64,000 nt of DNA from a virus. The stretch's first letter is position 1. Each line of letters starts with the position of its first letter. The stretch is from IMG/VR virus record IMGVR_UViG_3300025141_016305, positions 111,012-175,011 of that record, one strand, 5' to 3'. The notes beneath the pieces were generated by a model. That model was not told the origin of the DNA and did not search any database. It saw only the letters and a list, made by a program, of their open reading frames with translations. Shown here one piece after another: positions 50,612 to 59,439 of this stretch. The position numbers were made by a program, and so were the translations under genes.

Positions 50612-51619
50612 TTAAATGAACTCTTTATCGCCCGAAAACATGATTTCTATATCCGGGGTGATCTCTGTTTGAATTTTGGTTGTTAGCCAGAACTCCATGT
50701 CTGCTCTATTTTTGAATTGGTATAAGCTTGGTCCATCGAACGCGCACCAACTATCAACTTGTTCCAAAACATCCATTTTATTAAAAACAATATTATTTAT
50801 TCCGTTGATCCTCGAAGCCATTTTTAACATGTCAAAATCTAACCAGTTTATTTGCCGGGGCCGCCCGGTTGTGGAACCGAACTCTTCTCCAGCCTCTCTG
50901 ATATCTTCAAAAATAGGATCCTCTCCTTCGAATTTCTTGGCGCCAACATATGTTTCATAAATTTTAGCCACACCCCAAACATCTCTTATCGCTTTTGGGG
51001 GGACGCCATTTAAAATAGCAGAACCAACCGTACAGTGTGAGGAGGTAACATAAGGGTAATCGCCCCAATCAACATCTAGGCCAAATCCCTGTGCACCCTC
51101 AAATAGTATTTCTAATTCATCTGGATCATTATCTTCATAAAGTTCTTCGTACAAGTTAATTAAAAATTTCTGTAATCTTGGATCTTCAAATGCGCGCACT
51201 CCACGTCGCGCGTATTTATCCCTATAAGCGGGCCCGTTACCTCTTTTGGTTGTTCCTATTTCTTCATCTTTCTTGTCTTCTGCTCTGTGAAAATCCGTAA
51301 TAATATGAGCATTGGTGGATACAAATATTAAACCTTCTGTTGATATTCCGTTTTCTTCTAATTCTTCAATTTCTTTTAGGAATGTATCGACGTGGATTAC
51401 ACACCCAGGCCCAATAACTGATTTTATTCCATAAAAAACACCACAAGGAATATGGTGCGTTACAAACTTCTTACCATCATGAAAGATAGTATGCCCAGCA
51501 TTGCACCCTCCATTATATCTTATTACATGTGTATAATTATTGCCGCTACAAAGAGCGTGCGCAATCTTACCTTTTCCGCAGTCTCCATATTGCAAATCCA
51601 CAACAACATCAGCAATCAT
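50612..51619 (-). CDS. purA: Adenylosuccinate synthetase-like (PurA)
   Basis: 335 residues, short like archaeal and phage PurA. YGDCGKGKI (D13, C14) aligns with the catalytic GDEGKGK loop, NAGHT (H43) is the general acid, GNGPAYRDKYARRGVR and STTGRPRQINW match the IMP and GTP regions. The Asp that PurZ enzymes replace is retained, so the substrate is probably IMP, giving AMP for DNA synthesis. Strong SD AAAGGAG. Confidence 0.87.
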   Translation of the reverse strand: MIADVVVDLQYGDCGKGKIAHALCSGNNYTHVIRYNGGCNAGHTIFHDGKKFVTHHIPCGVFYGIKSVIGPGCVIHVDTFLKEIEELEENGISTEGLIFVSTNAHIITDFHRAEDKKDEEIGTTKRGNGPAYRDKYARRGVRAFEDPRLQKFLINLYEELYEDNDPDELEILFEGAQGFGLDVDWGDYPYVTSSHCTVGSAILNGVPPKAIRDVWGVAKIYETYVGAKKFEGEDPIFEDIREAGEEFGSTTGRPRQINWLDFDMLKMASRINGINNIVFNKMDVLEQVDSWCAFDGPSLYQFKNRADMEFWLTTKIQTEITPDIEIMFSGDKEFI

Positions 51620-51659
51620 ATTAACTCCTTTTGATTACTCTATGATTATACAGCAATGA

Positions 51660-51851
51660 TTACTTGTTTTTTAGTTTTCTTCTGGCTAATTGAGGGTTTC
51701 TTGCGACCATTTCTAAGTCGGTTTGCAAATCATTGATTCTTGAGGTGATTTCTATATACTGTGTCTTTCTTTTTTTTTCTTTTAAAAAAGAAAAAAAGGC
51801 AAAAACAATAAGACCTGTATAAAATAATATTTGATTAATATCGTATTCCAT
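51660..51851 (-). CDS. Small membrane/coiled-coil protein
   Basis: 63 residues. One N-terminal transmembrane helix (ILFYTGLIVFAFFSFL, residues 8-23) and a basic, coiled-coil-like C-terminal part (EITSRINDLQTDLEMVA). Follows directly after the gene at 51855. Function unknown; small anchored proteins of this kind can be part of a lysis module. Confidence 0.5.
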   Translation of the reverse strand: MEYDINQILFYTGLIVFAFFSFLKEKKRKTQYIEITSRINDLQTDLEMVARNPQLARRKLKNK

Positions 51852-51854
51852 TTT

Positions 51855-52133
51855 TTATTCCTTTTTTTCGTACTCTTCATCCCATGGTGCTGGTGCATCA
51901 TCATCCAATAACTTTTCCACTGAGGAGAGTGGATGATCATCATACTTTAAGTAATCTGAATCTTGATTATTCTTAAAATACTCATTGACTTCCTCTATAT
52001 TTTCATTTGTATTAGCATAAAGGGCTTTTAGATATTTTTTGGCTTTTTCTGCACTTGTAGAGCATCCAACTTTCTCCCCTAGCTTTTTACCTTTTTTCTT
52101 ATACACGCATTTTCCTTTTCTTTTATATGGCAT
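51855..52133 (-). CDS. Small basic phage protein
   Basis: 92 residues. MPYKRKGKCVYKKKGKKLGEK then VGCSTSAEKAKKYLKALYAN is a widespread small phage pattern (two Cys, Lys-rich). The second half is acidic. Possible nucleic-acid binding. No function known. Confidence 0.6.
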   Translation of the reverse strand: MPYKRKGKCVYKKKGKKLGEKVGCSTSAEKAKKYLKALYANTNENIEEVNEYFKNNQDSDYLKYDDHPLSSVEKLLDDDAPAPWDEEYEKKE

Positions 52134-52143
52134 AGTTTTTATC

Positions 52144-52953
52144 CTATTTTAAATAATTATTCCAAACTTTGTTAAAATTTAAATTTAAATTATTGCTTGA
52201 TTCTAGTTTTATTGACATCATTTTATCATAAGATTGTATTTTTAATGTAGAAAGTTTATGAAGCAAATTTGCATTTCTAAGCATCTTAAAAGCTAGATTT
52301 TCTGGAGAATATATCCCCTCTTTGGATAATCCTGTCGTTCGCATTCTAGATATCTTTAATTTTAACTTCGAAGCATATCCATAGGCCTCTTTGAATTTTG
52401 ATTTTTGAAAAAGTTCCGATATGTGATCGATCGAATTCGAAATACCAAGTGCCTTCTTTTCAGTTGTATTTAAATCAATATCTACTTCTTCTGTTTTCGG
52501 CTCTTTGATCCACCTCTCTCTCATTAGGGACCAAATTCCCTTGCTCATATGATCCTCGTTGGTATCTTGAAAGTAAAGTTCAACTTCTTTACCGTCAATG
52601 GTTATATTGTGTGTTTTATTCCAATTTATTCTCGATTGATCGAGCATTCTTTTTACTAAATCATAGTTTTCATCAATTTTTGTAAAATCAAAAAGAATAT
52701 GAAGATCTATATCCGATAAGTCATGCCAATTGTATGAAGCAATAGAACCTGTAATGATAATATCATCAATATCCACATCTATTTCCATGGAATTGATGAT
52801 TTCATCAGCGATTTTCATTAATTTTCTTGCTACGATTGTATTGAGCCTGTTGTTTTGCCAAAATTTTGGATACAAATTTGGCCTTGGTTTAAGTCTAGCT
52901 AATTCCAAACCAGAAAAAGTATTAATTTTATCATGTATATTTAAATTAATCAT
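52144..52953 (-). CDS. Pol-beta-type nucleotidyltransferase
   Basis: 269 residues. IITGSIASYNWHDLSDIDLHILFD (residues about 67-90) is the GSx...DxD motif of the nucleotidyltransferase fold. A later VELYFQD gives the third acidic position, and the C-terminal half is helical. Overlaps the NUDIX gene by 8 bases. Substrate unknown: could be tRNA, protein or antibiotic-like. Confidence 0.72.
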   Translation of the reverse strand: MINLNIHDKINTFSGLELARLKPRPNLYPKFWQNNRLNTIVARKLMKIADEIINSMEIDVDIDDIIITGSIASYNWHDLSDIDLHILFDFTKIDENYDLVKRMLDQSRINWNKTHNITIDGKEVELYFQDTNEDHMSKGIWSLMRERWIKEPKTEEVDIDLNTTEKKALGISNSIDHISELFQKSKFKEAYGYASKLKLKISRMRTTGLSKEGIYSPENLAFKMLRNANLLHKLSTLKIQSYDKMMSIKLESSNNLNLNFNKVWNNYLK

Positions 52954-53332
52954 TTTCTTTCTCCAACACCATTAATACTATTTTTCGATATTTATTCCTC
53001 TTATTCTTAATTTTTAAGCTTTTTTTACTCAAAAAAGTATAAGCTGTATGTTCTTTGCTTAATTTTATTGGTTGGGAATCGTATTTTGCCTTAAAAAAGT
53101 GTGTTTTTCCTATTTTTGTGACAAAAATAGGGTCTCTAACTGTCAAATTAGTTTCTTCTAAGACCTCCCGGGCAAGACCATCTAGGAGAGATTCATTTCT
53201 CTTGAGATGACCACCAGGCAGATCCCATTCTCCTGGGTATTTTTTATTTTTGGTCGATCTCTTAAGAAAAAGCGCTCTATCTTCCTCATCGACCAGAATT
53301 ATCTTTGCAACTGTTGATACATCGTCAGACAT
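52946..53332 (-). CDS. NUDIX hydrolase
   Basis: 128 residues from the ATG at 53332 (MSDDVSTV); an ATG at 53359 would add 9 residues with no better SD. The NUDIX box GGHLKRNESLLDGLAREVLEETNL is complete (GX5EX7REUXEEXGU). It hydrolyses a nucleoside diphosphate linked to another moiety, for example mutated dNTPs, NADH or sugar nucleotides. Overlaps the nucleotidyltransferase gene. Confidence 0.85.
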   Translation of the reverse strand: MSDDVSTVAKIILVDEEDRALFLKRSTKNKKYPGEWDLPGGHLKRNESLLDGLAREVLEETNLTVRDPIFVTKIGKTHFFKAKYDSQPIKLSKEHTAYTFLSKKSLKIKNKRNKYRKIVLMVLEKEND

Positions 53333-53384
53333 AATTTTTATTTTTACTCTTATAATCATAAACCAGTATTAACTAGTTGTTGTC

Positions 53385-53717
53385 CTATATATTCTCCGAT
53401 AGTAGTTTTCCGTCCTTATAGATTTGCATATAAGCAGTACATCCAGTCATCATAATTTTATCTTGCATTTCGAAAGCATCAATGATGTCATCAAAAACCA
53501 TGGTCGCTGCCTTACCATTATATGTTACAGTTTGATTCAAACGTATTCCGCATTCTTCTAAAAAATCATAATGATTTTTAACATCCCATATAACTAAAAC
53601 ATTATCAATTACATGAAAAGACTCAATCCACACATCCATCATATCTTCCAGGCTTACGGAATAAACATTAAAGCCTTTTCTTTTTGTTTTTTTGTTGTTT
53701 TCTTTTCTTGTCGTCAT
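53385..53717 (-). CDS. Small phage protein, unknown
   Basis: 110 residues from the ATG at 53717 (MTTRKEN), overlapping the upstream stop as ATGA; an earlier ATG at 53753 lies in the upstream gene. A basic N-terminus is followed by a soluble alpha/beta part (MMDVWIESFHVIDNVLVIWD). No motif recognised. Confidence 0.55.
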   Translation of the reverse strand: MTTRKENNKKTKRKGFNVYSVSLEDMMDVWIESFHVIDNVLVIWDVKNHYDFLEECGIRLNQTVTYNGKAATMVFDDIIDAFEMQDKIMMTGCTAYMQIYKDGKLLSENI

Positions 53718-54199
53718 TTTGAGTGCCTGTCTGCTATTGACTGTGAGGCCCAAGCGTTAGGTTTTAAGCGGCAAGAGAGCCCATACCCTTGCACATACCC
53801 TCTCATCATGTCGGAAAGCCTAGACGTCCCGTTATTGGCGGAGAAAGGAGACACATCTAGATGTAATTCTATATCTTCACAATTAAAATCATAATCTGTC
53901 ATTAATTTTTCAGCTAACTCTACAGATCTTCTAGTTTCTTCTGTAATTCTTATTGTTAATTGATTGTGGATATTTTTTGGCACCTTTTCTCTGTAGAAGA
54001 AATACCTTCCACCATCAAGCCCGCCATGAAGACAAAGGGTGGTTGCAAAAGTAGTTTTCTTACCAGAAACGAAAGAATCAGAACCTATAAAGATGCGTGA
54101 CCCGCGGGTGACATAATCCCGGACCATTTCTATTACATCTAAAAAATTAATATTTTCGCTTGAACCTGTTATCCATTTTTTTTGATCTAAATCATCCAT
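53714..54199 (-). CDS. YkuK-like RNase H-fold nuclease
   Basis: 161 residues. IFIGSDSFV at residues 36-44 (D near the start), YFFYREKVP, a mid-protein Glu in ETRRSVELAE, HLDVSPFSAN and a C-terminal AWASQSIADRHS follow the DUF458/YkuK family pattern. Members are predicted RNase H-like nucleases. Role in phage DNA or RNA processing is inferred. Confidence 0.75.
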   Translation of the reverse strand: MDDLDQKKWITGSSENINFLDVIEMVRDYVTRGSRIFIGSDSFVSGKKTTFATTLCLHGGLDGGRYFFYREKVPKNIHNQLTIRITEETRRSVELAEKLMTDYDFNCEDIELHLDVSPFSANNGTSRLSDMMRGYVQGYGLSCRLKPNAWASQSIADRHSK

Positions 54200-54211
54200 A
54201 TAAAAATGTTA

Positions 54212-57200
54212 TCATACATTTTGTTGTTTTTCTCTAGCTTCTTTTAGTTTTCGGAGTATTTCTTCGCCAACAGATTGATTTTGACCAGCTAAGTCCAGGA
54301 CATCTTCAAAAAGTTCCAAATCTTGAACCAAAATTTTAGCAACCGTTATAGCTGTTTCCCGAGAGGTATCTCTTGTAAGGTCAATTGAAAATGATTTCCA
54401 TTCTTCTGTATAATCATCTTTTGGAGCTTCCTCTTCTCTAGCTGAGGAACCATACGGGTACGGTGTATAGCCTTTGCCACTGTTTTCTGTTAAAACTTCC
54501 ATAACTATTTTTTCTAAATCTTTTTTATTCATTTCTTGTATTCCTTGTTTAGTTTTTTTAACAATTGCTTTGTCGGCATCTGGTCTTATTTTTTTTGGTT
54601 CTGGCTTCATCGGCGCGCCTATTATTTTATTAGCATAATCTGGATCTTTTTTTGGATTTTTCTTTGACCGATATTTCTCGTAAAATTTTGTGCGATTTTG
54701 AAAATATGTGTCCAACATTGCTCTAGAATCCGGAAGAAGCGCACCTGCAACCACGCTTGCTCCTATCTTATTTGCGATTTCACCCCATCCTCCACCAACT
54801 CCTTGTTGATAAGCATATAATATGATTCTAGCTTTTTCGTCATCTGAGGCCACATCCCACATAGCTTTAGCATATTTGTTCTTTTTATTTTTTTCTGTTA
54901 TGTAATTCTGTACTAGTCCTAGATACTGTGGAATGCCATTAATAGATTTCATCGCGTTAAATGCATCAAAGTCTGGATCTACTTTGTCAGTAAGGTCTTG
55001 TCTCGCCCTGGCTTTGTGTTGGCCTAAACCCCAAGCCGATGCTGGAGAAACTGAGCGAGGATTCCAGGCGCTTTCTGCTTTTATTAACTTTAAAATAAAC
55101 TTTTTGCTTTTTAATGGCCCGGGCAAATCTTTCAAATCCTTAAATTTAGTGTTTTGAACGTATTGTTTTATTAACTTTATATTTTCATTTGAACTCTTTG
55201 GATCCAAAGTAAATTTTTTATTTTGAATAACTAAATCTAGTTGTCCCGGTGCACCGATTCTATACCGACCTCGAATTTCAGGTTTATCTAAGTTATAAGC
55301 CGCATATGCGTTCTGAGCATCTTCGGCTTTTTTTAGAGCGTACTTAACTCGTTCCTCTCCTTTTAAATTTTTTCCTGTTTCGTCAAAAAGAGCCTTCTTG
55401 TAAGCAGCATCGCCTACTTTTTTAAGATGTAACCGATCCGGCGCACCGATGGCCATAAATTCCGGATCATCTGGATCAAAGTCCATGTCGACAACATCTT
55501 CTGAATTGTTGCCTAGGTGATCACCGTCCCTATTTTCTTTTTGTTCAGGTAATGAAAATTTCATTTTTTTATAAACCTCCTTTTCTAGCGATGCATGCTT
55601 GTCTATTATATTGACAACTGAACCATCAACTATCTCCGATGTCTTTTTTGATGTATCATTCTTTCGTTTCGCCTTTGTTGCATCTCTTTGTAGTGTTTCA
55701 TTAATTATGTTTGGATCTTTTCTTCTTTTTAATAATTCTTTTTTTGTTAATAAAAAAGCTTGATCATCTGAAATGATCATCTCCAATACGACTGGCCGAA
55801 TATAATTTTGAAGAATTTTTTGAAAATCTTTTCCTTCAGCAAATAAAAATTCTGCCAAATTAAGATCTTTCTCATCATATCTTGGATCTTCTTTCATCGT
55901 CCTTTTGAAATATGAATAAAACTGAGAAGATGTTATGTAAGTGTTTTCATGAAAATCAGGGAAAAGATTAAAAATATTACCACCTTCTAAGACAGCATTA
56001 TCATCAATATTCTCGCTTATTTGGTTAGAATTAAGAATTATTTCTTCCATCAAGAGGCTGTAATATATTCGGGCAATAAATTTTTTCGTAATCAAAGACT
56101 TTCCCTCTCCGCCCCAGAAATTACTTAAGTCTCCCCGGCCAATTTCACTTAACAAAGGGTAGCCGTAAGCAAAAATACCACTACCAGCCGCGGCTTGCCT
56201 CCAAACACCCCCTTCTAACAGGGTTCTACTAAACCCAATTCTTAGAAGTTTGGACGTTAATTTACTAACGCCTTCTATAGACTTGGCGCCTGCTCTAGCT
56301 GCAGTTCTAGGAATAACAAAATTATCGCTTCGTGGAACTCCCCTGGGCCATGTGTATCCGGTTAGTTTGCCCTCCATTGCATCATCGAGGCTTCCATACA
56401 CCTTCTTTGTCAAGGCTTTTTCTAGTTTATCAGCATTTTTACGCATAAAATGCCCCTCTTCAACAAGATTTTCCGCAGATTTTTGCAAAGTTATAATGGT
56501 TGTATCAATATTTGATTTATTTGATCTAATAATTTCAGTCTCATCTTTAAGAGAATTTATTTTCTTTATAATAAAATCTTTGTTATTTTCTAATTCATTT
56601 ATAATTTCATCGCGTGCGGTGGCATTTGGTACGGGCAACCTAGGGGACCCAAGTCGAGGACGCATACCACTTCCAGTTCTTGCCGCGGCAAACGAATCAA
56701 GCATAGCTTCTTTTATTTCTTCAAATATTTCTTCACCACTCCGGATCGAAGATGGAGCCATATGGCTCTGGGAGTATTTTAAAACTACTGACCCTACTCT
56801 GTCACTAATTTCATTTTCAAGGGGTCTCCGCTGGGCTGCTCTTTGTGCTTTTCTGGACCCGGCACCCAGACCTATAGCTGGCTCAATGTCGGGAAATCGA
56901 TGAGACTTAAACATTATATCATTTAATTTGTTAAATAATTGTTTTTCATTTCTTTGTAACTTTTTAACACTTTTATTCAATGCTCGTACATATGGCTTCG
57001 ACGCCTTTGCTGCCATAGTGCCAATGCGCTCGACAAATATCTTTGAAAAGTTTCCAATATTTGTGTTGTTAGCTGTTTTGGCTAGCTTTCTTACTGATTC
57101 CGCCTCTCTCTTTAGCGTATTTACTATTGGAACCAATTCACTAGACACAAGATCTGCTAAATCGTCAAAATACTTAGCAGTAGTTTCGTTTAGTTTCTCG

Positions 57201-58678
57201 ACCATTAGCCCAGCTTGTTTTACAACTTCTTCTGGCAAGCCCATCTCATCAAGTTTTCCTACAAGCTCAGGGCTTGGATTGAACATCCTATCAGCGTTTC
57301 TGTTTATTCCGTTTATTTTTGCATCGTCTATAACTTTGCCAAACCAATTTACCAGATCTGTTTTCTGCTCAGAGCTAAGAGCACTGAATGGTCGACGAGA
57401 AAATCTATTATTTATCCAAGCTATGGTTGGTCGAATAATACCATCAATATCAATGCTTTGATGCACCGCTTTCCAGTCTATATTTTTTAAATTTTTATCT
57501 ATAGCCTTGCCCCATCGGCCACTTTTCAAAGCATCTGTAATAGATCCTCGAAAATCTTTGTTTTTTAAGAAATTATACGAAAAATAAGTCGGTGCTGAGA
57601 CTGTTGCGGCACCGACGCCTAAAATTGAACCTATCATGACTCTTTTTATTGCACAGCGCATGTCCCCGGGGGTTCTTCCGGACAAACCCTTTGCTAAATA
57701 CTCTAATGTAACAGCAGCACCAGTGAAAAGGCCACCCCTCAACAAAGCTTGAGATGTTTGCTGTACTCCAATCCCCCTGCCCGGGCGAGTTGCAAAAAAA
57801 GCAAAAACACTCATTCCTGATGCCCCTGTCGCTGCCCAATCACCATCCGTAGCATAAAAAGCGCCACCCCCGGCTGCAGCCCCAGCAACTGTGCCAAATA
57901 TCTTTGATGTAACTACATCACCGAGACCTGCAGCACCTCGAACTGGCAAAGATGTGCTGCTTCTATAAATTCTATTCAAATAAGACTGCAATCTATTAAA
58001 TAACCCGCCAGATTTTAAAGTACCGCCAGCAGCAGTAATTGCTGCCAAACCCAAGTTCGCCCCAGTTGAATATTGAAAGGCTGCAACCAGCGCATCAATA
58101 GCACCATGAACATTTTCAATTTTTCTATAATCATTATCACATGGCAATTCAACTTTAGCATTTCCACTAGCGGACATCCCGGTGAGTATATTAGGCAAAG
58201 CCAATTGCAATTTCTCTTCTAATTCTCTAATAATTTCTGGACGCTCTAATTCCCGCTGTTTTGGTGTTGGGCTGACTAGAGTAACGGGCACTATATTTTT
58301 TGATTTTTCACTTTGTTCTAAACCTTTTATTAAATCAAAAAGTGTTTTTCTACTATCTCCATAAACTATTGTAATCGATCTCAAGTCAGATTGAGATGTT
58401 TTTTGATTAAGCCATATATAATATTGACGCAATTGACCATTTATTGCTTCTATAGCTTGTGCTTCGCTAGAGCCACGAGGTATTATCTTTTTTAATTCTG
58501 TTTGCCTACCAGAAGAATCTTGAATAACTATAACTTTATTTAACCTATCAGATTTAGAATCTTGATTCATCTCTGGGAACCAATCAATCTCATCTTTTGT
58601 TACAATTTGCTCAAGAAAAGACTTAAGTATGTCTCCATATCTTTTTTTAGTTTCCTGTTCTAAAATTTTAGCTATCAT
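54212..58678 (-). CDS. Large virion protein with lytic transglycosylase domain
   Basis: 1488 residues, ATGA overlap with the upstream gene. Residues about 205-370 are Gly/Ala-rich and hydrophobic, with repeated membrane-like segments. A long helical region follows. A soluble lytic transglycosylase signature lies near residue 1195: KAESAWNPRSVSPASAWGLGQ, with the catalytic Glu in ESAW, and a matching later ILYAYQQGVGGGWGE. Two tag-like segments occur, at the N-terminus (MIAKILEQETKKRYGDILK) and near residue 1383 (MNKKDLEKIVMEVLTEN). Likely an ejection or tail-tip protein that cuts peptidoglycan. Confidence 0.82.
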   Translation of the reverse strand: MIAKILEQETKKRYGDILKSFLEQIVTKDEIDWFPEMNQDSKSDRLNKVIVIQDSSGRQTELKKIIPRGSSEAQAIEAINGQLRQYYIWLNQKTSQSDLRSITIVYGDSRKTLFDLIKGLEQSEKSKNIVPVTLVSPTPKQRELERPEIIRELEEKLQLALPNILTGMSASGNAKVELPCDNDYRKIENVHGAIDALVAAFQYSTGANLGLAAITAAGGTLKSGGLFNRLQSYLNRIYRSSTSLPVRGAAGLGDVVTSKIFGTVAGAAAGGGAFYATDGDWAATGASGMSVFAFFATRPGRGIGVQQTSQALLRGGLFTGAAVTLEYLAKGLSGRTPGDMRCAIKRVMIGSILGVGAATVSAPTYFSYNFLKNKDFRGSITDALKSGRWGKAIDKNLKNIDWKAVHQSIDIDGIIRPTIAWINNRFSRRPFSALSSEQKTDLVNWFGKVIDDAKINGINRNADRMFNPSPELVGKLDEMGLPEEVVKQAGLMVEKLNETTAKYFDDLADLVSSELVPIVNTLKREAESVRKLAKTANNTNIGNFSKIFVERIGTMAAKASKPYVRALNKSVKKLQRNEKQLFNKLNDIMFKSHRFPDIEPAIGLGAGSRKAQRAAQRRPLENEISDRVGSVVLKYSQSHMAPSSIRSGEEIFEEIKEAMLDSFAAARTGSGMRPRLGSPRLPVPNATARDEIINELENNKDFIIKKINSLKDETEIIRSNKSNIDTTIITLQKSAENLVEEGHFMRKNADKLEKALTKKVYGSLDDAMEGKLTGYTWPRGVPRSDNFVIPRTAARAGAKSIEGVSKLTSKLLRIGFSRTLLEGGVWRQAAAGSGIFAYGYPLLSEIGRGDLSNFWGGEGKSLITKKFIARIYYSLLMEEIILNSNQISENIDDNAVLEGGNIFNLFPDFHENTYITSSQFYSYFKRTMKEDPRYDEKDLNLAEFLFAEGKDFQKILQNYIRPVVLEMIISDDQAFLLTKKELLKRRKDPNIINETLQRDATKAKRKNDTSKKTSEIVDGSVVNIIDKHASLEKEVYKKMKFSLPEQKENRDGDHLGNNSEDVVDMDFDPDDPEFMAIGAPDRLHLKKVGDAAYKKALFDETGKNLKGEERVKYALKKAEDAQNAYAAYNLDKPEIRGRYRIGAPGQLDLVIQNKKFTLDPKSSNENIKLIKQYVQNTKFKDLKDLPGPLKSKKFILKLIKAESAWNPRSVSPASAWGLGQHKARARQDLTDKVDPDFDAFNAMKSINGIPQYLGLVQNYITEKNKKNKYAKAMWDVASDDEKARIILYAYQQGVGGGWGEIANKIGASVVAGALLPDSRAMLDTYFQNRTKFYEKYRSKKNPKKDPDYANKIIGAPMKPEPKKIRPDADKAIVKKTKQGIQEMNKKDLEKIVMEVLTENSGKGYTPYPYGSSAREEEAPKDDYTEEWKSFSIDLTRDTSRETAITVAKILVQDLELFEDVLDLAGQNQSVGEEILRKLKEAREKQQNV

Positions 58679-59439
58679 CTATCTATTGGTCTCCTCTTTT
58701 CACCCGGACTCACAATTCTAGTATCGGGAGCAGCGTCTTTGTTCAGTTGCTGATGCAATATCTTAACTATAGCTTGTGTATCAATTGGTTTATTATCTAT
58801 TGTCTTATCAACTTCAACTCTAACATGATTTCTTTTAATCTCGGGAGAGGGCCTGCTTGGTCCTTCATGGTATTGAACAATGTAACTAAAGTATCTGTAC
58901 GCATAAGGATCATCATTTTTAAATTTATCTATTTTTTCTACTTCGGCTCTTGACAAAAGTTTCACTCCCAGCATTTGAATATTACCAAATTCGTTAGTAT
59001 ACTGCACCATGTCATCGCCAAGAGATTCTATCTTCCCTGCATTCCATAATTCCTCTGACTGCTCTTCTGGTTGTTCTTCTGGTTTCTGATTAATTTGGTC
59101 GACCGTGCGAGGGTCCTCTTCTTCATCACCTAAATTTTGATCATCTACGTCTGGAAATTCATCTTTAACATCTTGAGTTCTTTTTTCTGTATCTTCGTCT
59201 CCACTCAGACCCGGGTCGTCCGCCCCGGTGGTAGTACCAGTGGGTGTCCCAGTAATGCTGCCTCCACCAGTATCGTCACCGCCGGCCAGCCCGATGCCAT
59301 CACCTTCTTCCGGTGAAGTAACTTGTATTAGCTTTGTAATTTTTCTTTTTTTCTTCCTCTCTTTCTCTTCCGCTAGAGACATCACTTCTTTGACTATATC
59401 AATTAGGTCCTTTTTCAGGAGTGTTTTTGTATCATTCAT
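58675..59439 (-). CDS. Tagged, disordered virion-type protein
   Basis: 254 residues. It starts MNDTKTLLKKDLIDIVKEVMSL, another tag variant. The next 120 residues are Gly/Asp/Glu/Thr-rich and disordered. The C-terminal part (from about residue 135) is a compact domain. Coupled to both neighbours (ATGA at one side, an 8-base overlap on the other). Probable partner of the transglycosylase protein. Confidence 0.6.
   Translation of the reverse strand: MNDTKTLLKKDLIDIVKEVMSLAEEKERKKKRKITKLIQVTSPEEGDGIGLAGGDDTGGGSITGTPTGTTTGADDPGLSGDEDTEKRTQDVKDEFPDVDDQNLGDEEEDPRTVDQINQKPEEQPEEQSEELWNAGKIESLGDDMVQYTNEFGNIQMLGVKLLSRAEVEKIDKFKNDDPYAYRYFSYIVQYHEGPSRPSPEIKRNHVRVEVDKTIDNKPIDTQAIVKILHQQLNKDAAPDTRIVSPGEKRRPIDR

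Noticed and set aside
50612-51619. PurZ / diaminopurine (Z-genome) enzyme
   Set aside because: The catalytic Asp that PurZ lacks is present (D13), and no DatZ, MazZ or DpoZ lies in the window.
56250-56903. 217-codon plus-strand frame
   Set aside because: It lies inside the 1488-residue gene on the opposite strand; it is a shadow caused by codon bias.
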